DNA from: Pseudomonas sp. ATCC 13867
Lineage (GTDB): Bacteria > Pseudomonadota > Gammaproteobacteria > Pseudomonadales > Pseudomonadaceae
DNA: 64,000 bases
Assembly: GCF_000349845.1 (NCBI RefSeq)
Contig: NC_020829.1
Location: 1,798,001 to 1,862,000, forward strand
Direction: 5' to 3'
This document shows positions 51,541-61,073 of the stretch, one piece after another. Both the position numbers and the translations under genes were made by a program. Every line of letters starts with the position of its first letter. The first letter of the stretch is position 1. The notes under the pieces were generated by a model, which saw only the letters and a list, made by a program, of their open reading frames with translations, ran no database searches and had not been told where the DNA came from.

Positions 51541-53367
51541 ATGTTGAAGAAAACGCTGCTGGGTGCTGCGATTGCATCTGTCATGTTTGCTAATTTTGCG
51601 AATGCTGGCGTAGTCAAAATAATCGTTGGTCAGAGTTCAAATCCATCTGTGACCGAGAACTCTCCGGGTGATGTGGATCAGTATGCGCCTAGTCAGGCGA
51701 ACTATGTTCCTGGTGTGAGTGTCGAGACTGGTGCGAACTATTCCAGTCGCGCTGCGAACATCACCATTGCCCAAGAAATATTCGGCAACCTCTCCGAGTC
51801 CACCCAGTTTGACCTGCCGGATCTGGACTATGCGATCGACCCAGCCAAGGCAGCAAAGGCTGCACAAGGGCACACCATCAAGCTGACGCTCGACCGTACA
51901 GTCGCTCAGTTCGCCAATCAGATCTCTCCTAATCAGATTCAGATCGGTACCTTGGCTCCGGGAGCAGGATTCGCGATTACCTCCGGTGTTGGTGTGAACA
52001 CCTTGAGCCTTACTCTGGATGCTGCAGGTGCCGCCGAAATCGCAGCTGCGACTGCAACAGCTCCCGAGCACGGTGTCGTTCACTTCCTGTTCCGCACCAA
52101 TGGCAGTGTCTCTTCTGCTCCTGCCAAAGTCGACCATCTGCGCGCACCACTGCAAGGCGATGCCACTTTCGTTGGCCAATCGTTCAATCCGCAAGTCTCG
52201 CTGCTGAACGATCCACTGAATGAGCGCCGATTCCAAGTAACGGTATCCGCCCAGCTGGATACCACTACAGGTGCCAATGCACTGAGCTCTGCCAATAACG
52301 ATTCTGCCGCTCCATTCATGGTCTTCACATCCTTGCCGGCAGTTTACTGGGATGTAATGAACACCAATCAATGGGGGTCTTATCAGGTCCTCAATTCTCT
52401 GGATCTGGCAAATCAGGATAAAACATTCGATCCGAATGTCACCGCCCAAGCCGGTGCCAGCGATCCAGCGAACTATGGTTCCAACTACCAGCGGCTTGGA
52501 TCCGTCCGCATGGGTGTGAACACTGATGTGCTCAACGAGGATGGTCGGAACGTATTCGGCTTCAACGGCAGTGACAAGCTCGAGAGCTATATTGCAGGTA
52601 ATTTCTCGGGTCTTTCGTCCATTGGACTGGTTAACGGAAGTTGCTCGGACTACGCAAGCGGTGCACTCGCCGCTGTCTATTCCTGGAGCTCTGCAGAAAT
52701 TGCTAAGAGCTCAGGAGTGGATGGTGTTTCAAAGTTGGCGATCGCCCTTAAGAACGAAGATGTCAACCAGACCTACAACATCTGCGCCGTCGCTAGTGGT
52801 ACTGCCGCAATGATGGCTCAGCAGAACTTCAACGTTGGTCCTCTGACCGTTGATTTCGGTAACGTACGCTATGTGGATCGTGTGATCAATGGTGCTCAGA
52901 TCGACCACTTCTGGAAAAGCAGTTGCGTTGCTAGCCTGTTCAACCTGCCGCCAGCCAACAACCAGGATGCGTTCTTCATCCGCTTGACCAACACCAGTGA
53001 TGATGGTCGCAATGGCAAGGTGCGTGGTGTTCTGTACGACCAGAATGGCAAGCGTTATCCGGCAACTGGCAGTGCATATATTACCGACAGTGTTGGCAAG
53101 AGCGTTCTGAAAGCCCACGAGACGGGTGTGTATAGCATCAAGGAAGTTGCTACTGCCTTCGGTGTTAACGGCAATGACTGGAATGGTGCCGGCGGCCGAG
53201 CCCGCCTAGTCATGGAAGGCGAGTTCCCAACCTGTGAGGCATTGGGCCTGATCCGCGCTCCGGACGGTAGCCTGAACAACATGACTGGCACTACGCAGGG
53301 TAACTTCAACGGTGACTCTGGTCCTTCTACCGTCACCAATCACAAGGCAGGCAACAACCGCAACTAA
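51541..53367 (+). CDS. Abundant-type exported surface protein, unknown family (S-layer-like candidate)
   Basis: A 608-residue protein with a clear signal peptide (MLKKTLLGAAIASVMFANFANA, cleaved before GVVKI). It is rich in Asn, Ser, Thr, Gly and Ala, has four cysteines spread through the C-terminal half (GSCSDYAS, YNICAVAS, SSCVASLF, FPTCEALG), and ends in a polar Asn/Gly tail (NHKAGNNRN). No known domain was recognised. AGGAG lies eight bases before ATG 51541. Codons such as GGT, CGT, GCT and AAC are preferred, as in highly expressed genes. It stands alone between two terminators, directly after an orphan secretin. S-layer or surface-adhesin function is inference. Confidence 0.7.
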   Translation: MLKKTLLGAAIASVMFANFANAGVVKIIVGQSSNPSVTENSPGDVDQYAPSQANYVPGVSVETGANYSSRAANITIAQEIFGNLSESTQFDLPDLDYAIDPAKAAKAAQGHTIKLTLDRTVAQFANQISPNQIQIGTLAPGAGFAITSGVGVNTLSLTLDAAGAAEIAAATATAPEHGVVHFLFRTNGSVSSAPAKVDHLRAPLQGDATFVGQSFNPQVSLLNDPLNERRFQVTVSAQLDTTTGANALSSANNDSAAPFMVFTSLPAVYWDVMNTNQWGSYQVLNSLDLANQDKTFDPNVTAQAGASDPANYGSNYQRLGSVRMGVNTDVLNEDGRNVFGFNGSDKLESYIAGNFSGLSSIGLVNGSCSDYASGALAAVYSWSSAEIAKSSGVDGVSKLAIALKNEDVNQTYNICAVASGTAAMMAQQNFNVGPLTVDFGNVRYVDRVINGAQIDHFWKSSCVASLFNLPPANNQDAFFIRLTNTSDDGRNGKVRGVLYDQNGKRYPATGSAYITDSVGKSVLKAHETGVYSIKEVATAFGVNGNDWNGAGGRARLVMEGEFPTCEALGLIRAPDGSLNNMTGTTQGNFNGDSGPSTVTNHKAGNNRN

Positions 53368-53390
53368 CTAGACTTATTAGCTGCGTGGGA

Positions 53391-53426
53391 GGAGGCAGCT
53401 AGGATGCTGCCTCTTTCTTTGTTTTT
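53391..53426 (+). terminator. Intrinsic terminator after the exported-protein gene
   Basis: GAGGCAGC / GCTGCCTC around TAGGAT followed by TTTCTTTGTTTTT, 25 bp after the stop codon. This makes the exported-protein gene its own transcription unit. Confidence 0.88.
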
Positions 53427-53473
53427 GGTTTGAATGGTTGGTTGTGCGAAATTTCCATAAAGGCTTTGTGTAG

Positions 53474-54598
53474 ATGAAATTTCATCGTATGGCCATCGTG
53501 TCGAATCAAGCATTCTCTATTGTCAACTTCCGCGGGGATCTCATTCGCGACCTGGTTTTGCGTGGAGTTGAGGTTTTTGCGTTTGCGCCAGACTACGATG
53601 AGCGAACGGAGTATCAGATTCGTGCGCTTGGCGCCACGCCTGTAACAGTTGGAATGGATCGAGTAGGGCTTAGCCCTATCTCCGCAATAAGAACGATTTG
53701 GGAATTGGTTGTGCGTCTGAAAGAGCTAAGAATAGATGCAGTGCTCAGCTACTTTACTAAGCCTGTTATCTATGGCGGGTTGGCTGCAAGGTTTTCGCGG
53801 GTTAGTTGTGTTTATTCCCTCATCGAGGGCGCAGGGTATGTTTATTCTGAGAGCGCTGTGTCCTTTCCTCGTGCACTTCTGAAGGTCTTGGTCAGCTGTT
53901 TGTATCGCCTCAGCCTCGGTTCATCGTCGCGGGTCTTTCTGCTGAATACGGACGACTACCGATTGTTCGTAGGTAGGGGTTTGGTCGATGGCCGAAAAGT
54001 TACCATGCTGCCGGGAATTGGTCTGGATCTCCAACGGTTCACCGAGCAGAAACCAGTTGTCGAACCGGTGATCTTTTCTTTCGTGGGACGCCTATTGCGT
54101 GAGAAGGGGGTAGCGGACTTCGTCACTGCCGCCAAACTAGTCAAAGCTAAATACTCCTCGGTTGAGTTCGTGGTGGTTGGCGACGTGGATGCTAATCCAG
54201 GTTCGATACTCCGGGAGGAAGTCAGCCAGTGGGTGAGTGAGGGGACGATCCGTTGGGTAGGGAAAGTTCCCGATGTGCGGGAGTGGCTGGCCAACTCCAG
54301 TGTATTGGTTTACCCGTCTTATTATCGTGAAGGCTTGCCTAGGGCCATTCAGGAGGCTATGGCCGTTGGCCGGCCAATCATTACTACTGATTCCGTCGGG
54401 TGCCGCGAAAGCATCGAGGATGAGGTCAATGGATTCTTAGTTCCGGTAAGAAGTCCGCAGCATATCGCCGAGTCGATGGAGAGGTTTATCAACAATCCAC
54501 AGCTGATTGCAAAGATGGGACGGGAAAGTCGAAGAATTGCTGAGGCAAAGTTTGACGTTCGGATGATCAATGAAAAGATGATTTCTTGCTTCTCATGA
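53474..54598 (+). CDS. Glycosyltransferase, GT4 family
   Basis: A 374-residue GT-B enzyme with an N-terminal Rossmann half (FRGDLIRDLVLRGVEVFAFAPDY, about 15-40) and a C-terminal GT4 half (FSFVGRLLREKGVADFVTAAKLV at about 200, then YPSYYREGLPRAIQEAMAVGRPIITTDSVGCRE at about 280). It resembles the WbpY/WcaL-type transferases that add sugars to lipid-linked surface glycans. It opens a tight operon with genes 12 bp apart or overlapping to 62449. GC content is noticeably low compared with the window's core genes. Confidence 0.87.
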   Translation: MKFHRMAIVSNQAFSIVNFRGDLIRDLVLRGVEVFAFAPDYDERTEYQIRALGATPVTVGMDRVGLSPISAIRTIWELVVRLKELRIDAVLSYFTKPVIYGGLAARFSRVSCVYSLIEGAGYVYSESAVSFPRALLKVLVSCLYRLSLGSSSRVFLLNTDDYRLFVGRGLVDGRKVTMLPGIGLDLQRFTEQKPVVEPVIFSFVGRLLREKGVADFVTAAKLVKAKYSSVEFVVVGDVDANPGSILREEVSQWVSEGTIRWVGKVPDVREWLANSSVLVYPSYYREGLPRAIQEAMAVGRPIITTDSVGCRESIEDEVNGFLVPVRSPQHIAESMERFINNPQLIAKMGRESRRIAEAKFDVRMINEKMISCFS

Positions 54599-54610
54599 GT
54601 ATTGCTGCAC

Positions 54611-55840
54611 ATGGCTGATGATTCGACTTCGGTCATTCGTACCGACCGACTGGGGAAGATGTTCCATATATTCGAAAGACCTGGACTGCGCTTTCTGCAT
54701 GCATTACTGGGCGAGCGCTTTGGTTTTCATCGAGAGTTCTGGGCGCTACGGGATATTTCTTTCGATCTGGCACGTGGTGAGGTATTGGGGGTCATAGGGC
54801 GCAATGGCAGTGGCAAATCGACTCTGCTGCAAATGCTCGCCGGTACCGTCTCGCCGTCTGTTGGCACTGTCACTCGTCTGGGCCGTATTGCAGCATTGTT
54901 GGAACTGGGTACCGGTTTCGATCCAGAGGAAACCGGCCGTCGGAACGTCGAGTTCACTGCCCGGTTGCTTGGCTTGAGCAGCGAAGAGCTTGCATTGCGT
55001 CAGGAGTCGATCATCGAATTTGCTGAAGTCGGCGAGTTCATTGATCAGCCGGTAAAAACCTATTCCAGTGGCATGGTGGTGCGCCTTGCTTTCGCAATCA
55101 CTGCCCATGTTGATGCCGATATAGTCATCGTCGATGAGGCATTGGCAGTTGGGGATGCCCAGTTTCAGTTCAAGTGCTTGAACCGCCTGGATCAACTTCT
55201 TGAGCGAGGGGTGACGGTCGTACTGGTTTCTCATGACTTGCAACTGATAAAGGCCTACTGCAACCGGGTGATCTATTTGAAAGGCGGGCTTGTCCAGTTC
55301 GACGGAGACTGCGAAACCGGTTGTGAGCTTTATCTACGAGACACGACGCCAGCTACCAGAGCCGTTTCGGCAGGGTCTCTGGAGAGCCGCCAGGATAGCT
55401 TGGCATTCGGCAACGGGCATGGCCGCATCCAGTCTGCGGTTCTTGTTGGTGATGGTGCGGAGCGTGGCTACTTCGTCAGTGGTGAGCGTGTCAGTTTGGA
55501 TGTGAGTCTCCAGCTATTCGAGCCCGTGCGTTGTCCCAGAATCACTCTGGTTCTGCGCGATGCTCGCGGCTACAACCTGTATGCCGTCAACAATAGCCAG
55601 TTGGGACTCACGCTGGTTGTAGATGGCAGCGGCCTGATTCGCGTGCGCTTCAGCTTTGTCGCGGACTTACAGGATGGTGATTATGCATTGACCTTGCGTC
55701 TCGACGATGCATTGTCGGAAAAGGTCCAAGTATTGTTGGACAAGCGAGTGGGCGTTCTCTCCTTTCGGGTGGAAAGTCCGCGGAAGCGCTTTGACGCAGT
55801 GGTGAATCTGCACGGTTCGGCCGAGGTGTTACCCGCATGA
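54611..55840 (+). CDS. Polysaccharide ABC transporter ATP-binding protein, Wzt type
   Basis: A 409-residue protein with an ABC ATPase (about 1-250) and a C-terminal extension (about 275-405) of the Wzt_C beta-sandwich kind. Motifs are Walker A GRNGSGKST (63-71), the short signature YSSGM typical of polysaccharide/teichoic-acid exporters, and IVIVDEALAVGDAQFQ. Wzt drives a Wzm permease to flip finished O-antigen across the inner membrane, and its C-terminal domain recognises the glycan end cap. No Wzm permease gene is present in the window. ATG 54611 was chosen over TTG 54602. Confidence 0.87.
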   Translation: MADDSTSVIRTDRLGKMFHIFERPGLRFLHALLGERFGFHREFWALRDISFDLARGEVLGVIGRNGSGKSTLLQMLAGTVSPSVGTVTRLGRIAALLELGTGFDPEETGRRNVEFTARLLGLSSEELALRQESIIEFAEVGEFIDQPVKTYSSGMVVRLAFAITAHVDADIVIVDEALAVGDAQFQFKCLNRLDQLLERGVTVVLVSHDLQLIKAYCNRVIYLKGGLVQFDGDCETGCELYLRDTTPATRAVSAGSLESRQDSLAFGNGHGRIQSAVLVGDGAERGYFVSGERVSLDVSLQLFEPVRCPRITLVLRDARGYNLYAVNNSQLGLTLVVDGSGLIRVRFSFVADLQDGDYALTLRLDDALSEKVQVLLDKRVGVLSFRVESPRKRFDAVVNLHGSAEVLPA

Positions 55841-57564
55841 ACCCGAGCGCTCATCACGAATATCGACATGGAGTAATCACTCTCGTCTTTGTTATCCACG
55901 GCGGTGTGCTGGAGGCTAAGTCGGCGATTTTGGCGGCTTCGTTGCGGGCCAGGCTCGGCTTTGACCACAGGCTACGCATCATCGCGGCAGTGGCCACGCC
56001 GGATCATCTTTGGGGCGCGTTGAGCCCGTCGACGGAACAGCTTCTCACGCGTCTGGAGATCGAATGCTTGCCGATCGAGAATCCCTTCGGCTCTGGCTAT
56101 CCCATTGGAAACAAGTTCGCTGCGTTGGCACTCGGCGGTCCCGATGGCCACTGCTTGTTCCTCGACAGCGATATGTACTGTCGAGCTGCACCGGACTTCG
56201 TCTATCTGCAACGGCATGAGGCTGCCCTGAAGCCTGCCGATCTTGCGCTGGTACCCACTTCCGCGGGCTATTGGGGACGTTTGTATTCACTGGTGGGGCT
56301 GGAGTTGCCTGAGACTCGGGTACTGGCCAGTCTATCGGGTGATCTGATGCCCCCCTATTTCAATGCCGGTTTCATTTGGATACGTGGGGCGACGGAGTTC
56401 GCGCAGCAATGGCAGCGAATTGCTCACGAGATCGAAGCCGCTACCGACATTGGGGATAAGTGGCCTTGGCTGGATCAACTGGCCTTGCCGCTGGCCCTGG
56501 CTCACTTGCAGCTGCGCACGGAAGTATTGGGCGAAGGCTACAACTATCCGCTGCATCGCAAGCCCTTGGAGGCAGGCAACGATCCTTGCTTCTGTCACTA
56601 CCATGACCCCGAGGTTCTGGCTCGGGAGCCGGCGTTGCTGCGAGACCTGCACGCGCTGCAATCGCATTGGCCTGAGCTGACTCGGACTCTTGAACTCTAT
56701 CCGGACTGGCGTCAGGTCTGCAGTGACATGAAGGCAGTGCTGCGCACTACCATGCCTGCACAAGAGGTTGATCGTGAGAATACGGATCTCGTCATAACCG
56801 GGTTGCCCAGAAGTGGTACCAGTTTCCTATGCCGGCTGCTTTCCGAACACCCGCAGACGGTGATCATCAATGAACCAGCGCAGATATTCCAGCGTTTGAA
56901 GGAACCTGAACCCTGGGGGATTCCTTGCTTCTATGCAGAGCTGCGGCGAGAAATTCTGGCCGGAAGGCCGGTGCTGAATAAACACATCAACGGCCGTCTG
57001 ATCGACGATACAGCCCGTCAGCAGGACGTTGCGCTGCCTTACCAGGTTTCCTCGCCTGCGTACGGGTTTACCTTGGGAACCAAGAATACCTTGGCCTACT
57101 TGGTCCGCCTGCCAGCTCTACTGCGGGTGATGCCAAAGGCTAAGGTCGTCGCTCTGGTCCGCCACCCCTATGACTGCCTCATCTCCTGGGCGTCGACATT
57201 CGAGCATTTACGCAATGCTGATCTGCTGTCCCAGCCGCTGGGTAATCCTGACGATCCTGCACTCAGCGAACGAAATCGCTCAGCACTTAGAGAGATTGCC
57301 AATGTTGGCAATCTGGCGCTGCGGCGAGCGCTCTGGTGGCGTTTCCTGGTCGTCCAGTTACTGGATGCTGGCCCACGGGTACGCTGGATGCGCTACGAAG
57401 ATTTGGTCTCTGCACCTGAGAAGATGACAGCTCTGTTGTTGACTCAAGACTCATTGCCAGCCCTGACCCCCATCACGTGGCGGAAAGAGCTGCCGCCTCA
57501 TGAGCGTGATTTGGTCGCCAGCGTGTTGCGCGATGTAGCCGAGCGTCTGCAATACATTCTGTGA
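55837..57564 (+). CDS. Bifunctional glycosyltransferase-sulfotransferase
   Basis: A 575-residue two-domain enzyme. Residues 1-295 are a nucleotide-diphospho-sugar transferase with HCLFLDSDMYCR (DSD metal motif) and PYFNAGFIWIRG. Residues 312-575 are a PAPS-dependent sulfotransferase with the 5'-phosphosulfate loop TGLPRSGTSFLCRLL and the 3'-phosphate motif VVALVRHPYDCLISWAS. It would add a sugar and a sulfate to a surface glycan. The start overlaps the ABC gene's stop codon (ATGA). Confidence 0.82.
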   Translation: MNPSAHHEYRHGVITLVFVIHGGVLEAKSAILAASLRARLGFDHRLRIIAAVATPDHLWGALSPSTEQLLTRLEIECLPIENPFGSGYPIGNKFAALALGGPDGHCLFLDSDMYCRAAPDFVYLQRHEAALKPADLALVPTSAGYWGRLYSLVGLELPETRVLASLSGDLMPPYFNAGFIWIRGATEFAQQWQRIAHEIEAATDIGDKWPWLDQLALPLALAHLQLRTEVLGEGYNYPLHRKPLEAGNDPCFCHYHDPEVLAREPALLRDLHALQSHWPELTRTLELYPDWRQVCSDMKAVLRTTMPAQEVDRENTDLVITGLPRSGTSFLCRLLSEHPQTVIINEPAQIFQRLKEPEPWGIPCFYAELRREILAGRPVLNKHINGRLIDDTARQQDVALPYQVSSPAYGFTLGTKNTLAYLVRLPALLRVMPKAKVVALVRHPYDCLISWASTFEHLRNADLLSQPLGNPDDPALSERNRSALREIANVGNLALRRALWWRFLVVQLLDAGPRVRWMRYEDLVSAPEKMTALLLTQDSLPALTPITWRKELPPHERDLVASVLRDVAERLQYIL

Positions 57565-57575
57565 GTAGGGTATCC

Positions 57576-58373
57576 ATGACTCGTAATGAAGAAGTTCCTG
57601 TGGAAAGTTGCGATGAACTCGCGATGCCACCTGGAGAAAATGGCCAGGTCTCAGTGGTGATGACCTTCCATGCAGAAGGTGGCGTCGCACATTGGGCTCT
57701 GTTGGGCTTCGAGCGGATGCGCGTTGTTGCAGAAAAGGCGGGGCTGCAGGTGCAACTGGTCGCGGTCCTGGATCGAGCGGATGAATACACCCGACAAGTG
57801 GTGATATCGCATCCGACGTTGCGCGAAGGTGATCGAGTGTTGAAATCGTTGCACGGCGATCCTGGCCTCGCGAGAAATCACGGTATTGAGCACGCGTCCG
57901 GTGAGTGGATAGGCATTCTGGACGGCGATGACTATTGCACTGCGAATTGGATAGTCGAGTCGGTTCGAGTGTTGCTCAGCCAGCGTCAGGTTGTGGTGCA
58001 TACCGACTATCTGTTGACCTTCGGTGGCAGTTGGGAAATGACGCGACAGACCGATCAACTGACCGGCGCCGGCAGCCAGGAAACTTGCTTCAAACACCAT
58101 CTATGGGCATCCACGGTATTCGCCCGACGAGATCTGTTCGACCAGTGTCCCTATCGTCAGGCCAACATGGAATACAACGGCTTCGGCTATGAAGACTGGG
58201 ACTGGAGTCTGTGTGTGCTGGCTGCGGGATACAAGCACACGACTGCTCCCAGGACTGCGCTCTTCTATCGACGCAAGGCTGTGGGCTCGCGTCAGAATCT
58301 GGGGGTGCAGCAGAAGGTTGTGGTACGCCCCGGTCCCTTCTTTGCAGCCCCTTTGTGGGGCGGTAGGCAATAG
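57576..58373 (+). CDS. Glycosyltransferase, GT2 family
   Basis: A 265-residue GT-A enzyme with VSVVMTFHAEGG as the first beta strand, ARNHGIEHASGEWIGILDGDDYCTANWI as the nucleotide/metal-binding DGDD motif (about 95-125) and YEDWDWSLCVLAAGYKH near 205. GTAGGG lies five to six bases before ATG 57576. It lies 11 bp after the bifunctional gene and one base before the next. The sugar is unknown. Confidence 0.83.
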   Translation: MTRNEEVPVESCDELAMPPGENGQVSVVMTFHAEGGVAHWALLGFERMRVVAEKAGLQVQLVAVLDRADEYTRQVVISHPTLREGDRVLKSLHGDPGLARNHGIEHASGEWIGILDGDDYCTANWIVESVRVLLSQRQVVVHTDYLLTFGGSWEMTRQTDQLTGAGSQETCFKHHLWASTVFARRDLFDQCPYRQANMEYNGFGYEDWDWSLCVLAAGYKHTTAPRTALFYRRKAVGSRQNLGVQQKVVVRPGPFFAAPLWGGRQ

Positions 58374-58374
58374 T

Positions 58375-59859
58375 ATGAAGTTGAGAGTCGATGGCATGCT
58401 CGCCCGTAGCGCATGGCACTGGTATTTTCTGCTGGCGCGAGTGTTGCGTCGGTGTCTGAATGAACATCAGATGCGGCGATTTGTCCGACTCTGCCGTCGG
58501 ATACGTCGCCACTATTTCCTGGATGCACCGATTGGTACGCAGCCTGTGCAGAGTGGGGCATCCGGTACAGCTTCGTCCGTGCTGCCTACATGGATTGTCG
58601 ATGAGTTTCGCGAACTGGCGGCTATCGAGCCGGCTCTGTATCCAGCCCCGGAGTTGCTGACTCGCTATCATGCCTGGCAGCCCGTCGAGGATACCTATGC
58701 CGCCCACCTGTATCGACAACTGGTGAGTGACTTCATCGAGATCCGGCCACAGATCATCTTTCTCATTCCGCACATGATGCGTGGGGGAGCCGATCTAGGT
58801 GTTCTTCATCATGTCCAGCTCTGTGATGAGCTGGGATGGAGAACGACCGTGGTAGTGACGCGCGATGTGACTTCTCCCTGGTTGCACCGCTTGCCCAGTA
58901 GTGTTCGTGTCGTTGAGTACGGTCGCATGGCCCGAGAGGCATCGGAAGAAGACCGACGCCTGGTACTGCTGCGACTGCTGCTTCAGTCACCCGCCGCCAC
59001 CCTGCATCTCATTAATTCGCAGTTGGGTTGGCAACTGTTTGAAAGCTTCGGCAAAGCTCTGGTCAGCAGCGGTAAGGCGTTGTATGCCAGCCTGTATTGT
59101 GACGACTTCGATCGCAATGGCATTCGTTGTGGGTACGCCACCGACTACGTGCCGACTACCAGCATGCACTTGGCAGGAATCATCACGGATAACCAGCAAT
59201 TCAAGGCTGATATCCAGCGACGCGACGGTGTGCCGGCGGAAAATCTTCATACCTTGTATTTTCCCTACGTGGGACGTATCAGCGAGCCCTCTCTAACTGG
59301 CGCCAGGGTGCTATGGGCCGGCCGCCTGGCTTCTCAGAAACGTCCTGAACTCCTCTATGCCATCGCTGCGTCGGCTCCGGACATCGTGTTCGATGTCTTC
59401 GGTGAGGCTGCGCCGGAATACGATGTCGAGCTGCTGCGGCGCTTGCGGGAGTTGCCGAATGTTCGAATGGCGGGCGCCTTCGATGACTTCTGGAGCATCG
59501 CCCAGGCTGGTCATTACGCAGCGTTTCTCTATACCTCGGCCTATGACGGGTTGCCCAATGTCCTGCTGGAGGCAGCGGCAGCCGGGCTTCCCATCGTGAC
59601 GCCAGACGTGGGCGGAGTTGCCGAGTTGGTGTCCGATGCTCGAGGGTATCTGCTACCGGCAGATGCGGAGGCTCCGCGCTTTATTCAGGCCCTACGGGAA
59701 ATTCTCGGCGATGCCGAGGGTGCGCGCCTAAGGGCGCTGGGCGCCCAGGTGATGGTGCTGCAACGGCACTCCTGGCAGGTTTTCAAATCCGGAGTTTTGG
59801 CCATTCCCGGATATGTTCCGCAGGTTGCCGTTACCACTACTGAAGCCAGATGCCCATGA
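58375..59859 (+). CDS. Glycosyltransferase, GT4 family, with N-terminal extension
   Basis: A 494-residue protein. Residues 1-120 are basic and helical with no known domain. A GT-B fold follows, with PHMMRGGADLGVLHHVQLCDELG (about 135) and the GT4 signature TSAYDGLPNVLLEAAAAGLPIVTPDVGGVAELV (about 385-417). The start ATG 58375 is one base after the preceding stop. A longer upstream frame would overlap that gene. Its stop overlaps the following GT2 gene by 10 bp. Confidence 0.82.
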   Translation: MKLRVDGMLARSAWHWYFLLARVLRRCLNEHQMRRFVRLCRRIRRHYFLDAPIGTQPVQSGASGTASSVLPTWIVDEFRELAAIEPALYPAPELLTRYHAWQPVEDTYAAHLYRQLVSDFIEIRPQIIFLIPHMMRGGADLGVLHHVQLCDELGWRTTVVVTRDVTSPWLHRLPSSVRVVEYGRMAREASEEDRRLVLLRLLLQSPAATLHLINSQLGWQLFESFGKALVSSGKALYASLYCDDFDRNGIRCGYATDYVPTTSMHLAGIITDNQQFKADIQRRDGVPAENLHTLYFPYVGRISEPSLTGARVLWAGRLASQKRPELLYAIAASAPDIVFDVFGEAAPEYDVELLRRLRELPNVRMAGAFDDFWSIAQAGHYAAFLYTSAYDGLPNVLLEAAAAGLPIVTPDVGGVAELVSDARGYLLPADAEAPRFIQALREILGDAEGARLRALGAQVMVLQRHSWQVFKSGVLAIPGYVPQVAVTTTEARCP

Positions 59860-61073
59860 GGCGTCTTCACTCTGTTGTCCGGCGAGCAGGACGCTCGGTT
59901 TTGCTCCGGCTCATGCATCAATACTCTCGAATACCAACACTGGAGGGGACGGTAAAGGTTGAGTGCTGGGACTCCAGTCAGCCGCTTATCAGTGTTGTCG
60001 TGCCTTGCCATAACCACGGTCGATTCCTGCTGGACACGTTGCGCAGCCTGCGCTCGCAGACACTGCAGGATTTCGAGGTCATCGTGGTGGATGACGGATC
60101 GACGGAGCAAAGCACTCTGCAACTGCTGGCGTTGCTCAAGCAGATGACCGCCATTCGGCTGTTACGCCAGCCCAATGCTGGGCCGGGCGCTGCGCGCAAT
60201 CTGGGGATTCGACATGCGCGAGGTCGTTATATCTGCTGTCTGGATTCCGATGACTGCCTGGTTGACTCCTATCTGGAGAAGTGCGCCGTAATGCTTGAAA
60301 GCGACCTGGGCATACGCCTGGTGCATGGCTGGATAAGGCTCTTTGGCAACGAGAGTGGCATCCGACGCACCTTTGACCTGCACCCCGGCTTGTTGCGCTT
60401 CGTCAACCATCTTGGTGTCTCCGCTGTATTTCATCGGGACGATTGGGTGCGGGTGGGCGGTTTCAGTGAGGACCGTGGGTTGCTGTATGAGGATTGGGAT
60501 TTCTGGATGCGTATAGCCAGCCTGGGTACCAGGGGAAAGGTGCTCAAGGAACCGATGTTGCTTTACCGGAAGCATGGTGAGTCGCGGCTTGGGCTGGCAA
60601 ATCACCAGGTCAGGAAAGTTAAAAAAATACTGCGTCGAGCCCATCCGCGCTTGTTTCATGATGCCGCTTGGAGGAGCGGGTTGATGGCGGGCTATCGACG
60701 CAGACCGACCGGAAACCCGTTTTGCAATCTATCGCATCCCTCACGGTATCGGCGGTATCCGAAAGGAGTGTTTACCCTGTATCTGGGGACGGATAGCCGG
60801 GCCGAAGACATCTCGCCGGAGATCCTGGCGGTACGCCTTGGCTGCCATTCTCTGCATGTGTTGTCTGAGACCGAACGGAAACTGCCGTCGTGGATCGATG
60901 CCATTGCCGATGTGGTGTACCGCTTACCTGAGCTGATGGAACGGTCGCAGTTTGCTCTGTTCTATGAAAACTACTTGAGGACTCGCCCGGTCGTCGATCA
61001 ATGGGTATTGCCAGACCGGGGGAAATTGACGCCGGAAATGTCGTTGGGACGAGCGGCTGGGGGGCTGCAGTGA
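59850..61073 (+). CDS. Glycosyltransferase, GT2 family, with C-terminal extension
   Basis: A 407-residue protein with a GT-A domain (about 45-230: ISVVVPCHNHGRFLLDTLRSLRSQT, VIVVDDGSTEQST, NAGPGAARNLGIRHARGRYICCLDSDD). It has LLYEDWDFWMRIASLG as catalytic-base region and about 130 further residues without a named domain. GAAG lies five bases before ATG 59850. ATG 59856 would overlap the previous stop as ATGA and is a real alternative. Confidence 0.82.
   Translation: MPMRRLHSVVRRAGRSVLLRLMHQYSRIPTLEGTVKVECWDSSQPLISVVVPCHNHGRFLLDTLRSLRSQTLQDFEVIVVDDGSTEQSTLQLLALLKQMTAIRLLRQPNAGPGAARNLGIRHARGRYICCLDSDDCLVDSYLEKCAVMLESDLGIRLVHGWIRLFGNESGIRRTFDLHPGLLRFVNHLGVSAVFHRDDWVRVGGFSEDRGLLYEDWDFWMRIASLGTRGKVLKEPMLLYRKHGESRLGLANHQVRKVKKILRRAHPRLFHDAAWRSGLMAGYRRRPTGNPFCNLSHPSRYRRYPKGVFTLYLGTDSRAEDISPEILAVRLGCHSLHVLSETERKLPSWIDAIADVVYRLPELMERSQFALFYENYLRTRPVVDQWVLPDRGKLTPEMSLGRAAGGLQ

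Noticed and set aside
54611..55840. Naming the ABC gene as part of a complete Wzm-Wzt O-antigen exporter
   Set aside because: No permease with six transmembrane helices of the ABC-2 type lies in the window, so only the ATPase is called.
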